DNA from: Actomonas aquatica
GTDB taxonomy: Bacteria > Verrucomicrobiota > Verrucomicrobiia > Opitutales > Opitutaceae
Direction of reading: 5' to 3'
Length of the DNA stretch: 64,000 bases
Assembly: GCF_019679435.2 (NCBI RefSeq)
Contig: NZ_CP139781.1
Span: forward strand, 3,224,001-3,288,000
How positions within the stretch are numbered: position 1 is the first letter of the stretch; each line of letters starts with the position of its first letter. Made by a program: the position numbers and the translations under genes. Below the pieces are notes generated by a model, which was not told where the DNA came from, did no database searches, and saw only the letters and a list, made by a program, of their open reading frames with translations. This document shows positions 50,866 through 59,510 of the stretch, one piece after another.

Positions 50866-51594
50866 ATGCCGCTCACCAAGGCCCAGATCCAACGCTTGCG
50901 CAGCCTGCGTCAGAAAAAGACCCGCGAAGAAACGGGTCTGTATGTCGTCGAAGGTCCCAAGGTCGTGACTGAGCTGCTCGCCGCCGGGCATCCCTTTGCC
51001 GAGGTCTATGCCACACCCGATTGGACCCAACCCGCAGGAGCCGCCGTCGAGATCGTGACCGCCAGTGAGATGGAGCGCATGAGTCACTACCCCACCCCGT
51101 CGCCCGTGCTCGCCGTCGGTCGCATCGCCCGCGCCGAACTCGCCGCCGGCGAACTGACCCACGGTCTCACCCTCGCCCTCGATGGCATTCAGGATCCGGG
51201 CAACGTCGGCACCCTGCTGCGCATCGCCGACTGGTTTGGTTTCGAACGCGTCCTGCTCTCACCCGACTGCGCCGACCTCTTTTCCCAGAAGGTCATCAAC
51301 GCCTCCATGGGCTCCTTTGCGCACATGCGCGTCATCACGACCGACCTCGCCCCCGCGCTCGCCGCGGCCGCGCCCACCGTGCCGGTCTACGGCTGCGATC
51401 TCGACGGCACGCCCCTCAGCCAACTCCAACCGCCCGTCGCCGCCGTCGTCGTGATCGGCAGCGAAGGCCGCGGACTCTCCGCCGCTGTCGCCTCCACCCT
51501 GTCCGAGCGCATCACCATTCCACGTCACGGTGGCGCCGAGTCGCTCAACGCCGCCGTCGCCGCTGGCATCGTCTGCGCCCACCTGCGGCCATGA
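50866..51594 (+). CDS. TrmH/SpoU family RNA methyltransferase
   Basis: A 242-residue SAM-dependent RNA 2'-O-methyltransferase. The likely start is the ATG at 50866 (MPLTKAQIQRL); an in-frame ATG at 50848 is possible. N-terminal substrate-binding domain: LRQKKTREETGLYVVEGPKVVTELL. The SPOUT trefoil knot is in the C-terminal half: LDGIQDPGNVGTLLRIADWFG, INASMGS, VVIGSEGRGLS and the end motif IPRHGGAESLNAAVAAGIV. rRNA or tRNA target is unknown. The stop overlaps the kynU start (ATGA), an unexpected pairing with catabolic genes. Confidence 0.92.
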   Translation: MPLTKAQIQRLRSLRQKKTREETGLYVVEGPKVVTELLAAGHPFAEVYATPDWTQPAGAAVEIVTASEMERMSHYPTPSPVLAVGRIARAELAAGELTHGLTLALDGIQDPGNVGTLLRIADWFGFERVLLSPDCADLFSQKVINASMGSFAHMRVITTDLAPALAAAAPTVPVYGCDLDGTPLSQLQPPVAAVVVIGSEGRGLSAAVASTLSERITIPRHGGAESLNAAVAAGIVCAHLRP

Positions 51595-52847
51595 CCACGC
51601 CGATCGCCACCGACGACGCCACGTGGGCGCCGTTTCGCGCGGAGTTCCACCTGCCGCCCGACCAAATCTACCTCGACGGCAATTCGCTCGGCCTGCTCAG
51701 CCGCCGCGCCGAAGCCGCCGTGCAAACCGTGCTGCGCGACTGGGCCACCCACGGCATCGGCGGTTGGTCCGAGGGGGGCTGGATCGATCTCGCCGAGCGC
51801 ACTGCCGCCGATCTCGTCCCCCTGCTCGGCGCGTCGCCTCAGGCCATCGCGCTCACCGCGCAGACCACGCTCAATCTCCACCAACTGCTCGCCACCCTCT
51901 TCGATCCGGCCCACCCCACCCGCCGCGTCATCCTGGCCGATCCGATCAACTTCGCGTCCGATGCGCACGCCATCGAAAGCCATCTCCGCCTCCGCGGACT
52001 CGATCCCGCCTCCCACCTGCGTTGGATCCGCTCCACCGATGGGCGCACGCTGGAGACCGCCGATATCGTGGCCGCCTTCACGCCCGATGTGCAGCTCGCG
52101 ATCCTGCCGGGCGTGCTCTACGTGAGCGGCCAACTGCTCGACCTGCCCGCCATCAACGCCGCTGCCCGCGAGCGCGGCGTGCTCATCGGCTGGGACCTCT
52201 CCCACAGCATCGGCGCCGTGCCCCACCACCTCGAAACCGAGGGCGCCGACTTCGCCTTCTGGTGCACTTACAAATACCTCAACGCCGGCCCCGGTGCCAT
52301 CGGCGGGCTCTTCCTGCACCCTCGTCATCACGAACGCCCGCCCGGCCTCGCCGGCTGGTGGGGCGTCGATCCAGTCCATCGCTTCACCCTCGATCTTGCT
52401 CATCGCCCAGCCCCCGGAGCAAGCCGGCTGCATGTGGGCACGCCGCCCATCCTCAGCCTCGCGCCGCTTGCCGGGTCGCTGGAACTCTTCCCGCTCGTCG
52501 GCGGCATCGCCGCTCTGCGCGCTCGTTCCCTTGCGCTTACCACCCATCTGCTGGCCCGCTGTGATGACACCCTCGCCGCTCTCGGCGTCACCATCGCCAC
52601 GCCCCGCGACCCCGCCGCCCGCGGCGGACAAGTCGCCCTCGTCCACCCCGCCGCCGGCCGGCTTTGCCCCGCCCTGCGTGCCGCCGGTGTCGTGCCCGAC
52701 TATCGCCATCCCGACGTGCTGCGCCTCGCGCCCAGCCCGTTTTACAACACCTTCGCCGACGTCGATGCCGCCATCGACCGCCTCGCCGAAATTTTGCGCT
52801 CCCAATCCTACCTCGATTGGCCCGATCCCACCACCGCCGCGCCATGA
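51591..52847 (+). CDS. kynU: Kynureninase
   Basis: A 418-residue PLP enzyme cleaving kynurenine to anthranilate and alanine (3-hydroxy forms also). Diagnostic parts: IYLDGNSLGLLS near the N-terminus, HGIGGWSEGGWIDL, the Asp-rich LIGWDLSHSIGAVPHHL, and the PLP lysine in FWCTYKYLNAGPGAIGG. The C-terminal domain has LHVGTPPILSLAPL and YRHPDVLRLAPSPFYNTF. Length and motif order are those of the family. It is coupled to TrmH at its start and overlaps the kynB start by ATGA at its end. Tryptophan dioxygenase (kynA) is not in the window, so the pathway's first step must be elsewhere or kynurenine is imported. Confidence 0.94.
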   Translation: MTTPIATDDATWAPFRAEFHLPPDQIYLDGNSLGLLSRRAEAAVQTVLRDWATHGIGGWSEGGWIDLAERTAADLVPLLGASPQAIALTAQTTLNLHQLLATLFDPAHPTRRVILADPINFASDAHAIESHLRLRGLDPASHLRWIRSTDGRTLETADIVAAFTPDVQLAILPGVLYVSGQLLDLPAINAAARERGVLIGWDLSHSIGAVPHHLETEGADFAFWCTYKYLNAGPGAIGGLFLHPRHHERPPGLAGWWGVDPVHRFTLDLAHRPAPGASRLHVGTPPILSLAPLAGSLELFPLVGGIAALRARSLALTTHLLARCDDTLAALGVTIATPRDPAARGGQVALVHPAAGRLCPALRAAGVVPDYRHPDVLRLAPSPFYNTFADVDAAIDRLAEILRSQSYLDWPDPTTAAP

Positions 52848-53467
52848 GCTTCATCGACATCACCCGACCGCTCCGCTCCGACACCCCGCCCTGGCCAGGC
52901 GACCATCCGGTGGTGTTCACCGCCGCCGCCCGCATTGCCGAGGGCAGTGCCGTCAACCTCGGCAACCTCTCCCTCAGCGTGCACAACGGCACCCACGCCG
53001 ACGCCCCCTACCACTACAACGAAAACGGCACGACCATCGACCAGGTGCCGCTCGACGCCTACGTCGGTCCCGCCCAGGTCGTCGACGTCCGTGGCCACGC
53101 CACGATCTCTGTGGCCCTGCTCGAATCCCTTGGCGCCCCCACCGCCCCGCGTTTGTTGCTTCACACCGGCGCGTGGTCCGCGCCCGATCAATTTCCGGAG
53201 ACGTGGCCCCTGCTCGACCTCGACGTGCCGGCCTGGTTGGCTGAACGCGGCGTGCGCGTCATCGGCCTCGACGCGCCTTCGGTCGACGCGCTCACCAGCA
53301 AGGACCTGCCGCGCCATCACGCCTGCGACCACGCCGACGTGCTCATCCTGGAAAACCTCCTGCTCGATGCGGCATCGCCCGGCCTCTACGAACTCATCGC
53401 GCTGCCGCTGAGGATCGCCGGGGCGGACGGCTCCCCCATTCGCGCCGTCCTGCGCCCCCTCGCCTGA
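52844..53467 (+). CDS. kynB: Kynurenine formamidase (cyclase family)
   Basis: A 207-residue metal-dependent hydrolase that converts N-formylkynurenine to kynurenine. It starts in an ATGA overlap with kynU (ATG at 52844). The signature is HNGTHADAPYHY (metal-binding H-x-x-x-D-x-P), with ITRPLRSDTPPWPGDHP at the start, LLLHTGAW, GLDAPSVDAL and HHACDHADVLILENLLL as the other conserved blocks. These match KynB, and the position right after kynU supports it. Because kynB acts before kynU in the pathway, tight coupling makes sense. Two hairpins follow in the convergent gap. Confidence 0.93.
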   Translation: MSFIDITRPLRSDTPPWPGDHPVVFTAAARIAEGSAVNLGNLSLSVHNGTHADAPYHYNENGTTIDQVPLDAYVGPAQVVDVRGHATISVALLESLGAPTAPRLLLHTGAWSAPDQFPETWPLLDLDVPAWLAERGVRVIGLDAPSVDALTSKDLPRHHACDHADVLILENLLLDAASPGLYELIALPLRIAGADGSPIRAVLRPLA

Positions 53468-53497
53468 ACCCAGGCCCGCCGCTGGAAAATTTTGGGA

Positions 53498-53574
53498 CCG
53501 CCAGCACACTGGCCTTCGCGCTGGCGGCCCCGTTCCCGAGGAGTCGGTGACTCGACTCTTTAAACGACTCCTCG
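53498..53574. terminator. Double hairpin between convergent genes
   Basis: Two stems lie between the kynB stop and the convergent unknown gene: CCGCCAGC/GCTGGCGG (53498-53527) and the perfect 10-bp CGAGGAGTCG/CGACTCCTCG (53537-53574). A short TTT run is weak, but the position fits a two-way terminator. Confidence 0.6.
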
Positions 53575-53591
53575 AAATTCGTTGATGCTCC

Positions 53592-53978
53592 TCATGGTCT
53601 CAACCGCTTGAAGACCAGAAAAACGCTCCCGTCATGATCGAACCGGGAAGACAGCTTGAGACCTGCCTTGGCCTGAGCTTGGCAAGCCAGATCAATCTTC
53701 GACTGCAGCTGCTGGTTCGATGCATCCATCGACACACAGACAATCTTGACCCGCTTTCCCGGTAGTCCCGGTAGCACGTCCGCCGGCTTGGGGGCCGCAG
53801 CAGTCGTCGCTGGCGGAGACCAACGGCCCTTCACCGAGATGGGCGAGTCAGCCGATCCTCCGGAAAACGACACGCGATCCCACCATCCACTCAGAACCTT
53901 CGCGACCCCACGCAACCGCGGCGAAGCAGACAGCTCCGGGGCATGAGACTTAGAAAAAGGGGAGGAGGTAGGCGACAT
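53592..53978 (-). CDS. Small protein of unknown function
   Basis: A 128-residue protein from the ATG at 53978 (MSPTSSPFSKSHAPE). The first 80 residues are Ser/Pro/Ala-rich and probably disordered. The C-terminal 50 form a folded-looking unit: KRVKIVCVSMDASNQQLQSKIDLACQAQAKAGLKLSSRFDHDGSVFLVFKRL, an alpha/beta pattern with no motif I know. There is no signal peptide. It is divergent from the sigma factor at 54197, with 218 AT-richer bases between that may hold both promoters. Confidence 0.55.
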   Translation of the reverse strand: MSPTSSPFSKSHAPELSASPRLRGVAKVLSGWWDRVSFSGGSADSPISVKGRWSPPATTAAAPKPADVLPGLPGKRVKIVCVSMDASNQQLQSKIDLACQAQAKAGLKLSSRFDHDGSVFLVFKRLRP

Positions 53979-54196
53979 CGGTGGGACCAAAGCGTTCTTT
54001 ACCCAGTGAAACGGGTCAAAATCCCCTATCCTTTCAAAAACTTTCAGATTTCTTGAAAATAGTTTCTCCGAGCCAGGCGCCCTTTCTTGTCACGATAGGT
54101 GCGTCTCGCGCGCTTTCCCCTCGTCGCGCCTCCCCAAATGCGAAAAAATTTCAATTAGCAGAAAGATTCGCCGCTTTCGGCCCGTTTCAGGTGCAA

Positions 54197-54832
54197 ATGC
54201 CGATGCCAACCTTGTCCCAACCTTCTCTTCTCACCCGCCCAAGTCTGCTCCACCGACTGCGCGACTGGCGCGACAACTCCAGCTGGGAAGAGTTTCACCG
54301 CCTCTACCGCCGCTTCATTCACGGCCTCGCCACCCGCGCCGGCTTGAGCAGCAGCGAAGCCGACGAAGTCGTCCAAGAGGTCCTCCAAAATGTCGCTCAA
54401 CGTATCTCTGACTACGAGATTCGCGACCGCCGTGGCGCCTTTCGTCGCTGGCTGATGAACCAGACCCGCTGGCGCATCGCCGACAAATTTCGCCAGCGCG
54501 ATCAAGCCAGCCTGCCCGACGGCACTCACGTGGTTTCTCCGCTCAATGACCACTGCGACCCCATGGAGGACGTCCCGGTCGAAAACGACATCGTCGATTT
54601 TTGGGAAGTGGAGTGGCAGCAGCACATTCTCAACACCGCCATGGAGTGCCTCGCGCGTCAGGTGCCGGCCAAACACTTTCAGGCCTTCGAACTCTACAGC
54701 CGTCAGGGCTGGCCCGTGCGCCGCATCGCTCACGACCTCGAGATGAACGCCGCCACCGTCTACCTCATCGCCCACCGCCTCACCAAGCGCCTGCGCAACG
54801 AGGTGGATCGCCTGCGTGACCGCCACGGCTAA
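54197..54832 (+). CDS. ECF-like sigma factor upstream of Ser/Thr kinase
   Basis: A 211-residue sigma-70 family factor. The frame is open upstream, but the ATG at 54197 (MPMPTLSQPSLLTR) fits. Region 2: SWEEFHRLYRRFIHGLATRAGLSSSEADEVVQEVLQNVAQRI, then RRGAFRRWLMNQTRWRIADKFRQR. Region 4: LARQVPAKHFQAFELYSRQGWPVRRIAHDLEMNAATVYLIAHRLTKRLRNEVDRL. This is the type found next to Ser/Thr kinases in Planctomycetes and Verrucomicrobia, where the kinase may control the factor. The kinase gene starts 160 bases downstream behind a strong terminator. There is no anti-sigma gene. Confidence 0.88.
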   Translation: MPMPTLSQPSLLTRPSLLHRLRDWRDNSSWEEFHRLYRRFIHGLATRAGLSSSEADEVVQEVLQNVAQRISDYEIRDRRGAFRRWLMNQTRWRIADKFRQRDQASLPDGTHVVSPLNDHCDPMEDVPVENDIVDFWEVEWQQHILNTAMECLARQVPAKHFQAFELYSRQGWPVRRIAHDLEMNAATVYLIAHRLTKRLRNEVDRLRDRHG

Positions 54833-54889
54833 GCCTCCGCGGCCACCGCGTTTCCCCCTTTCGCTTCCGGTTCCTAATCACCGTAGCTC

Positions 54890-54926
54890 GCGCCGTGCGC
54901 CCCCTCCGGGGCCGCGGCGCTTTTTT
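54890..54926 (+). terminator. Rho-independent terminator after sigma gene
   Basis: A GC-rich hairpin (GCGCCG... pairing with ...CGGCGC, inner CCCC/GGGG, loop TC) is followed by TTTTTT. It separates the sigma gene from the kinase gene, which therefore needs its own promoter or read-through. Confidence 0.8.
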
Positions 54927-54992
54927 ATACCCACGTTTGAGCAAACCTGAAACAGGTCGACGCTCTGTCATCCCTTTGCCTCAATCGCCTCC

Positions 54993-57900
54993 GTGCCGCC
55001 GGAGGAAGCCAACCCTACCACGCCCCCACCACCACTGATTCCCGACTACGAATTGCTACGGCGGGTGGGAAGGGGCAGCTATGGCGATGTATGGCTGGCG
55101 CGAAGCCAAACCGGACTCTTTCGCGCCGTAAAAATCGTTTGGCGCTCCCGCTTCACCGACCTCGCCCCCTACGAGCGCGAGTTCAACGGCCTGCGTGAAT
55201 TCGCCCGCATCACCGCTGGCGAATCCCGCCAACTTTCCCTCCTCCACGTCGGCCGCAACGAAACCGAAGGCTTTTTCTACTACGTCATGGAGCTGGCCGA
55301 CGATGTCGTCACCGGCCGCGAGATCGACCCCGGTTGCTACGAGCCGCTCACCTTCCGCCATTTCCGGACACACGACATCTCGCCCCCCATCGACGAGGTC
55401 ATCGCTCACGCCATCGAACTCGCCGGTTGCCTAGCGGAGCTCCACTCCACCGGCCACATCCACCGCGACGTCAAACCGTCCAACATCATCGTCGTCCACG
55501 GCCACGCCAAACTCGCCGACATCGGTCTGGTGACCCACACCTCCGACGCCCTCACCTACGTCGGCACCGAGGGTTTTGTCCCGCCCGAAGGTCCCGGCAC
55601 CATCGCCGCCGACATTTTCTCATTCGGCAAAGTCCTCTACGAACTCGCCACCGGCCGCGATCGCAACGACTACCCGCGCCTGCCCGAAAACCTCGGTGAC
55701 CGCCCCGACCGCACCCAGCTGCTCGAGCTCAACGAGATCATCCTCCGCGCCTGCGCCAGCCGCCCCGAAGAACGCTACGCCGATGTGGCGAGTCTGCTCG
55801 CCGACCTCCAGTTGCTCGTCGCCGGACGTTCCGTGCGCCGCCTGCGCCGCGCCGAGGCCGGCCTCTCCCGCGCCCGCCGCTGGATCGCCATCGCCGCCGC
55901 CATTGCCGCCGTCGCCTCGGTCGGCGCCTACCTGGAACGCCAACGCGCCAACGTCGAATCCGCCGGACGCCGCGCCGCCGAGGCCGAACTCGCCGCCCGC
56001 ACCCGCGAGTCCCTCTACTCCGCCAGCATCGCCAACGCCCAACGCGCCCTCAGCGCCGGCGAATACGGCCTCGCCCGCCTCGCCCTCGCCGACGGTGCCC
56101 CCGCGCCCGGCGACCCGGACCTGCGCGGCTTCGAGTGGTTTGCCCTCCACAACGAAGCCGCCGGCGACCCCGCAATCATCCTGCGCGAGTCCGGCCCCCA
56201 GGTGTCCCGCCTAAGCCTCTCCCCCGATCGTCGCCTCGTCGCAGTCGAGGACACCAGCACCACCGTGCAGGTCATCGAGATCGAGACCGGCCACATCGCC
56301 TACCAGCTCGAAGGGCTGCACCGCGTCGCGGGCTTCAGCCCCGACGGCCAACGCCTCGTGGGCAGCACCCCGGACTACGAACTCGAGACGTGGTCCCTCG
56401 CCGATGGCTCCCCCGATCCGCGCCCCAATCAACCCGGCATCTTCCGCCCCCTCTTCGCCGATGCCACCGCCCCCCGCCTGTTCTATTTTAAAGACAGCCG
56501 CGATGAGGCGCCGCATGTCCTCGGTATTCGAAATTACAATACCGACCGGGACGAACTCACCTTCACCGTGCCGCATTGGGAATCGGACCAAAGCGCCTGG
56601 GTCTTCCGCGAAGCGCAGGCCAATGCCGACCTTTCCCAGCTCGCTCTGGTCATGCAGCGAGGCCTCAGCCCCCACACCGACTTTCGCCTCTGGTTTTGGC
56701 ACATCGTGGACGGTGCCGCCGTGCTCCAGTTCACCCGGGACTCCAGCGACTTCCCGGTGTTGTTTGATATCTCCGCCGACGGCTCAACCTTTGCCTACTG
56801 CATCGACCAAGCCGAAAACCACTTCTGGGCCCATGGCTTGCCGCAAGCGCCTTGGTCCGGCCCCGCAATCGGCTGGGAAGCCCTCTCCAGCGCCATCTCG
56901 CCCGACGGCTCCAAAATCGTCATCGGCGATCGCGAGCGCAAAATGTTGGTCTACGATTCGCTCACCGGCGCGCAGTTGGGACTGCACCGCGGTCACGTCG
57001 GGATCCCCAACGCCAGTGTTTGGGTCGATGCTTCCCGCGTGATCAGTGCTTCCATGCAGGGCGACGTGCGCGCGTGGACGATCACCGCTTCGAGTGGCGA
57101 AAAGCTTCATGAGTTTAGCCTGCCTCCCACCACCGTCGCGACCTACAATACTCGCGCGGTCTTCGAAATAGACGGTGGCCGCGTGTTCCTACCCTCCCAA
57201 ATCGGTCAGAGTATGTTCTTCGACTTGGCGACGGGGCGCAGCCAAACCGTCCCGGCCGAGCTGCGATCGGTCCTGCATTTTGAGCGCGGGGAATACCTCT
57301 GGGTCGATGACCAAGGTCGCTGCTGGCAGAGCAACACCGATACCCCCTCCGCACCGCACCGCGCCATTGCCTTGCTCGACCCGGACGAGGCTTTCAACCA
57401 CGCCTCCATCTCGCCGGATGGCCATTGGATTCTCGCCACCAGCCAACGCGGCCAGATCGTTCTCTGGGATCGCTTGGCCGAAGAGATCGTCTTCAAGGAT
57501 CGACGCCCCCTGGCTCCCGCCTACCCGGCGATCAACAACCACGGTCATATCACCTACCTGTCGCCCGATCAGATCCTGCAAACTTGGGACCTGCTTACCA
57601 ACACCCTGCTGGCCGAACGCAAAATCCTCTGGCGCCCCTCGGCCCTGACCGTGTCTCCCGATGGCAAATGGATCGTGGCCCCCGAGGGCGCCCGCGGCTT
57701 CTCCTTCCTCCGCGCGCACGACCTGAGCACTGCCCTGCACGACCCCACCACCTACACCATGGCGATCACGAGTGCCTTTCACCCCGACTGCCGGCTCTTC
57801 GCCACCGCCGGCGCGTTGGGCACCGTGCGACTCTTTGGCCTCGATGACGCCGGCGCGTGGCATGAACGCCCCCCGCTGATTTTCGCCGACCCCGGTTCCG

Positions 57901-58001
57901 AACGAGCCCAGGACTTGGCCAGCCGAATCACATTCAGTCCCGACGGCACCACGCTCATCGCCCACACCCGCACGGGCTACCTCCGCATCTGGCGGCGTTG
58001 A
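54993..58001 (+). CDS. Membrane Ser/Thr protein kinase with propeller-like C-terminus
   Basis: A 1002-residue protein starting with GTG. The kinase domain (about 19-285) has the P-loop GRGSYGDV (residues 26-33), Lys47 in FRAVKIV, and the catalytic loop HRDVKPSN with Asp159. The DFG motif is DIG (Asp176) and APE is replaced by PPEG; both are seen in this kinase group, so it is probably active. A TM helix (about 296-314) follows a basic linker, then a short coiled coil (RRAAEAELAARTRESLYSASIANAQRAL). About 600 residues of WD40-like repeats (FSPDGQRL, ISPDGSKIVIGD, ISPDGHWIL, VSPDGKWIV, FSPDGTTLI) come last. They probably form an extracytoplasmic propeller that senses or binds. It is partnered with the sigma factor at 54197. 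Confidence 0.9.
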   Translation: MPPEEANPTTPPPPLIPDYELLRRVGRGSYGDVWLARSQTGLFRAVKIVWRSRFTDLAPYEREFNGLREFARITAGESRQLSLLHVGRNETEGFFYYVMELADDVVTGREIDPGCYEPLTFRHFRTHDISPPIDEVIAHAIELAGCLAELHSTGHIHRDVKPSNIIVVHGHAKLADIGLVTHTSDALTYVGTEGFVPPEGPGTIAADIFSFGKVLYELATGRDRNDYPRLPENLGDRPDRTQLLELNEIILRACASRPEERYADVASLLADLQLLVAGRSVRRLRRAEAGLSRARRWIAIAAAIAAVASVGAYLERQRANVESAGRRAAEAELAARTRESLYSASIANAQRALSAGEYGLARLALADGAPAPGDPDLRGFEWFALHNEAAGDPAIILRESGPQVSRLSLSPDRRLVAVEDTSTTVQVIEIETGHIAYQLEGLHRVAGFSPDGQRLVGSTPDYELETWSLADGSPDPRPNQPGIFRPLFADATAPRLFYFKDSRDEAPHVLGIRNYNTDRDELTFTVPHWESDQSAWVFREAQANADLSQLALVMQRGLSPHTDFRLWFWHIVDGAAVLQFTRDSSDFPVLFDISADGSTFAYCIDQAENHFWAHGLPQAPWSGPAIGWEALSSAISPDGSKIVIGDRERKMLVYDSLTGAQLGLHRGHVGIPNASVWVDASRVISASMQGDVRAWTITASSGEKLHEFSLPPTTVATYNTRAVFEIDGGRVFLPSQIGQSMFFDLATGRSQTVPAELRSVLHFERGEYLWVDDQGRCWQSNTDTPSAPHRAIALLDPDEAFNHASISPDGHWILATSQRGQIVLWDRLAEEIVFKDRRPLAPAYPAINNHGHITYLSPDQILQTWDLLTNTLLAERKILWRPSALTVSPDGKWIVAPEGARGFSFLRAHDLSTALHDPTTYTMAITSAFHPDCRLFATAGALGTVRLFGLDDAGAWHERPPLIFADPGSERAQDLASRITFSPDGTTLIAHTRTGYLRIWRR

Positions 58002-58021
58002 TCACCGCGCGGAGTGAGCCC

Positions 58022-58065
58022 AAAAAAAGCGCGGTGCCCGCCCCCATGAGGACGCCACACCGCGC
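58022..58065 (-). terminator. Terminator of the minus-strand gene at 58095
   Basis: GCGCGGTG (58029-58036) and CACCGCGC (58058-58065) form a perfect 8-bp stem. On the minus strand it is followed by TTTTTTT. It ends the gene whose stop is at 58095 and faces the kinase stop. Confidence 0.75.
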
Positions 58066-58094
58066 CTGTCCAACGGACAACCACAGATAAAAAA

Positions 58095-58619
58095 TCAGGG
58101 ATTCTCTTCACCGCCCGGAATCGGCGGCGGCGGGTTGCCACCACCCTCGCCCCCTTCCGGTGAGCCTCCACCGCCTTTCGCTTCCGGCGAACTCCCGTCC
58201 TCGCCCAACATCGCCATAGGCTCCTTACCCGGCACCGGCGTGCGCACCGGCACCACCTGCACCGTGCAGGTCTGACTCGTAAAACTCAGCTCGGCAGCCA
58301 CCGCCGTCCCCTGCGCCGGCACCGTCACTGCCGATCCCACTGGCAGCGCCGCGAAGGCGCCGCCAGCCGGCTTAAATTGCGCGTCACCCGCCAACACCGT
58401 CAGCTGCACCGCATACTGCGTCGCCTGCGCCCCCACCGTGCGCAGGTTGTAAATCGTCACGCCCGCCGGATCCGGACCCGCCGGCAACGTGGCGATATAG
58501 AGCGTCGGCCGGGCATCCGCCGCCGCACTGGCGGGACGGAAGCCTTGCCAAGACACCCTGCGGCCATCGGCCATCAGGGCATCGTAAGTGGTGACAAGAA
58601 TCAGGGGATTTTTGCTCAT
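58095..58619 (-). CDS. Protein of unknown function with Gly/Pro-rich tail
   Basis: A 174-residue protein from the ATG at 58619 (MSKNPLILVTTYDALMADG). The first 120 residues look like a beta-rich globular domain (WQGFRPASAAADARPTLYIATLPAG, VTIYNLRTVGAQATQYAVQLTVLAG, VTVPAQGTAVAAELSFTSQTCTVQVVPVR). The last 40 are a disordered Gly/Pro/Glu tail (KGGGGSPEGGEGGGNPPPPIPGG). There is no signal peptide or membrane helix. I do not recognise it. It stands alone between the kinase and a sigma factor, with its own terminator. The 300 bases upstream to 58922 hold only short frames. Confidence 0.6.
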   Translation of the reverse strand: MSKNPLILVTTYDALMADGRRVSWQGFRPASAAADARPTLYIATLPAGPDPAGVTIYNLRTVGAQATQYAVQLTVLAGDAQFKPAGGAFAALPVGSAVTVPAQGTAVAAELSFTSQTCTVQVVPVRTPVPGKEPMAMLGEDGSSPEAKGGGGSPEGGEGGGNPPPPIPGGEENP

Positions 58620-58921
58620 AAGTATCTGGGAGTCGTGAGTTTTGGGTCGAAGGCGACGAGGCAGACCGGAGCCACACCTCATCTCTAAAACGACGGCGCG
58701 GCCCGGAATCTTTCAAAATAATGTCAAAAGATCACCAATATCGACCACCGAGCCGCCTCATCCCACCACCGGTTCACTGCAAAAGCCTGTAACGCTGCCA
58801 CGGACCCGCGGTTCCCCTCCCCACTAGCCACTCATGACCCGCCCTCGCCGTGCCGTCCTCCTGCTCACAAATCAACTTCGCCTCGCCGTCCGACCGCGCT
58901 ACAACCACGGACAACCCCACC

Positions 58922-59488
58922 ATGGATGAGGCCAGCGACCATGACCTGATGCTTGCCGTGCGCGCCGGCGAACTCGCCCGGCTCGGCGACCTCTTCGAGC
59001 GCCATCACCGCATGCTCCACGGCTTCCTCGCCCGCCTCACCGGCAACCCCGATGTCGCCGAAGACCTCGTGCAGATCGTCTTCCAACGCATCCTCAAATA
59101 CCGCCACACCTACCGCGACGAGGGCAAGTTCACCGCCTGGCTCTACCACCTCGCCCGCCGCGCCGCCGCCGATCACTACCGCCGCGCCAACCGCGCCCCC
59201 ATCCCCACCGATCCGACCGACTTTACCACCGTCGCCGACGACGCCACTCCCACCGCCGACGACCAGGCCACCCGCCGCGACGAGCTCGACCTCATGCAAC
59301 ACGCGCTCTCCCTCCTCCACCAGGACCAGCGCGAGATCCTCGTCCTCCACCGCTTCCAACACCTGCAACACGACGAGATCGGTCGCCTGCTCAACATCTC
59401 CGCCGGTGCCGCCAAAGTCCGCGTCCACCGCGCCCTCTCCGCCCTCCGCGACAAATTCTTCAAACTCCGCCGCACCTCCGCGGCCTGA
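58922..59488 (+). CDS. ECF sigma factor
   Basis: A 188-residue ECF sigma factor. I take the ATG at 58922 (MDEASDHDLMLAVRAGELARL); the frame extends upstream but the family starts here. Region 2: LGDLFERHHRMLHGFLARLTGNPDVAEDLVQIVFQRILKY, EGKFTAWLYHLARRAAADHYRR. Region 4: LDLMQHALSLLHQDQREILVLHRFQHLQHDEIGRLLNISAGAAKVRVHRALSALRDKF. It is a clean, canonical member. The next gene, 22 bases later, encodes a zinc-finger anti-sigma protein, the expected partner. Target genes may include the downstream DUF4097 gene. Confidence 0.93.
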   Translation: MDEASDHDLMLAVRAGELARLGDLFERHHRMLHGFLARLTGNPDVAEDLVQIVFQRILKYRHTYRDEGKFTAWLYHLARRAAADHYRRANRAPIPTDPTDFTTVADDATPTADDQATRRDELDLMQHALSLLHQDQREILVLHRFQHLQHDEIGRLLNISAGAAKVRVHRALSALRDKFFKLRRTSAA

Positions 59489-59510
59489 GCCCTCAGCCCT
59501 CCCTTTTCCC

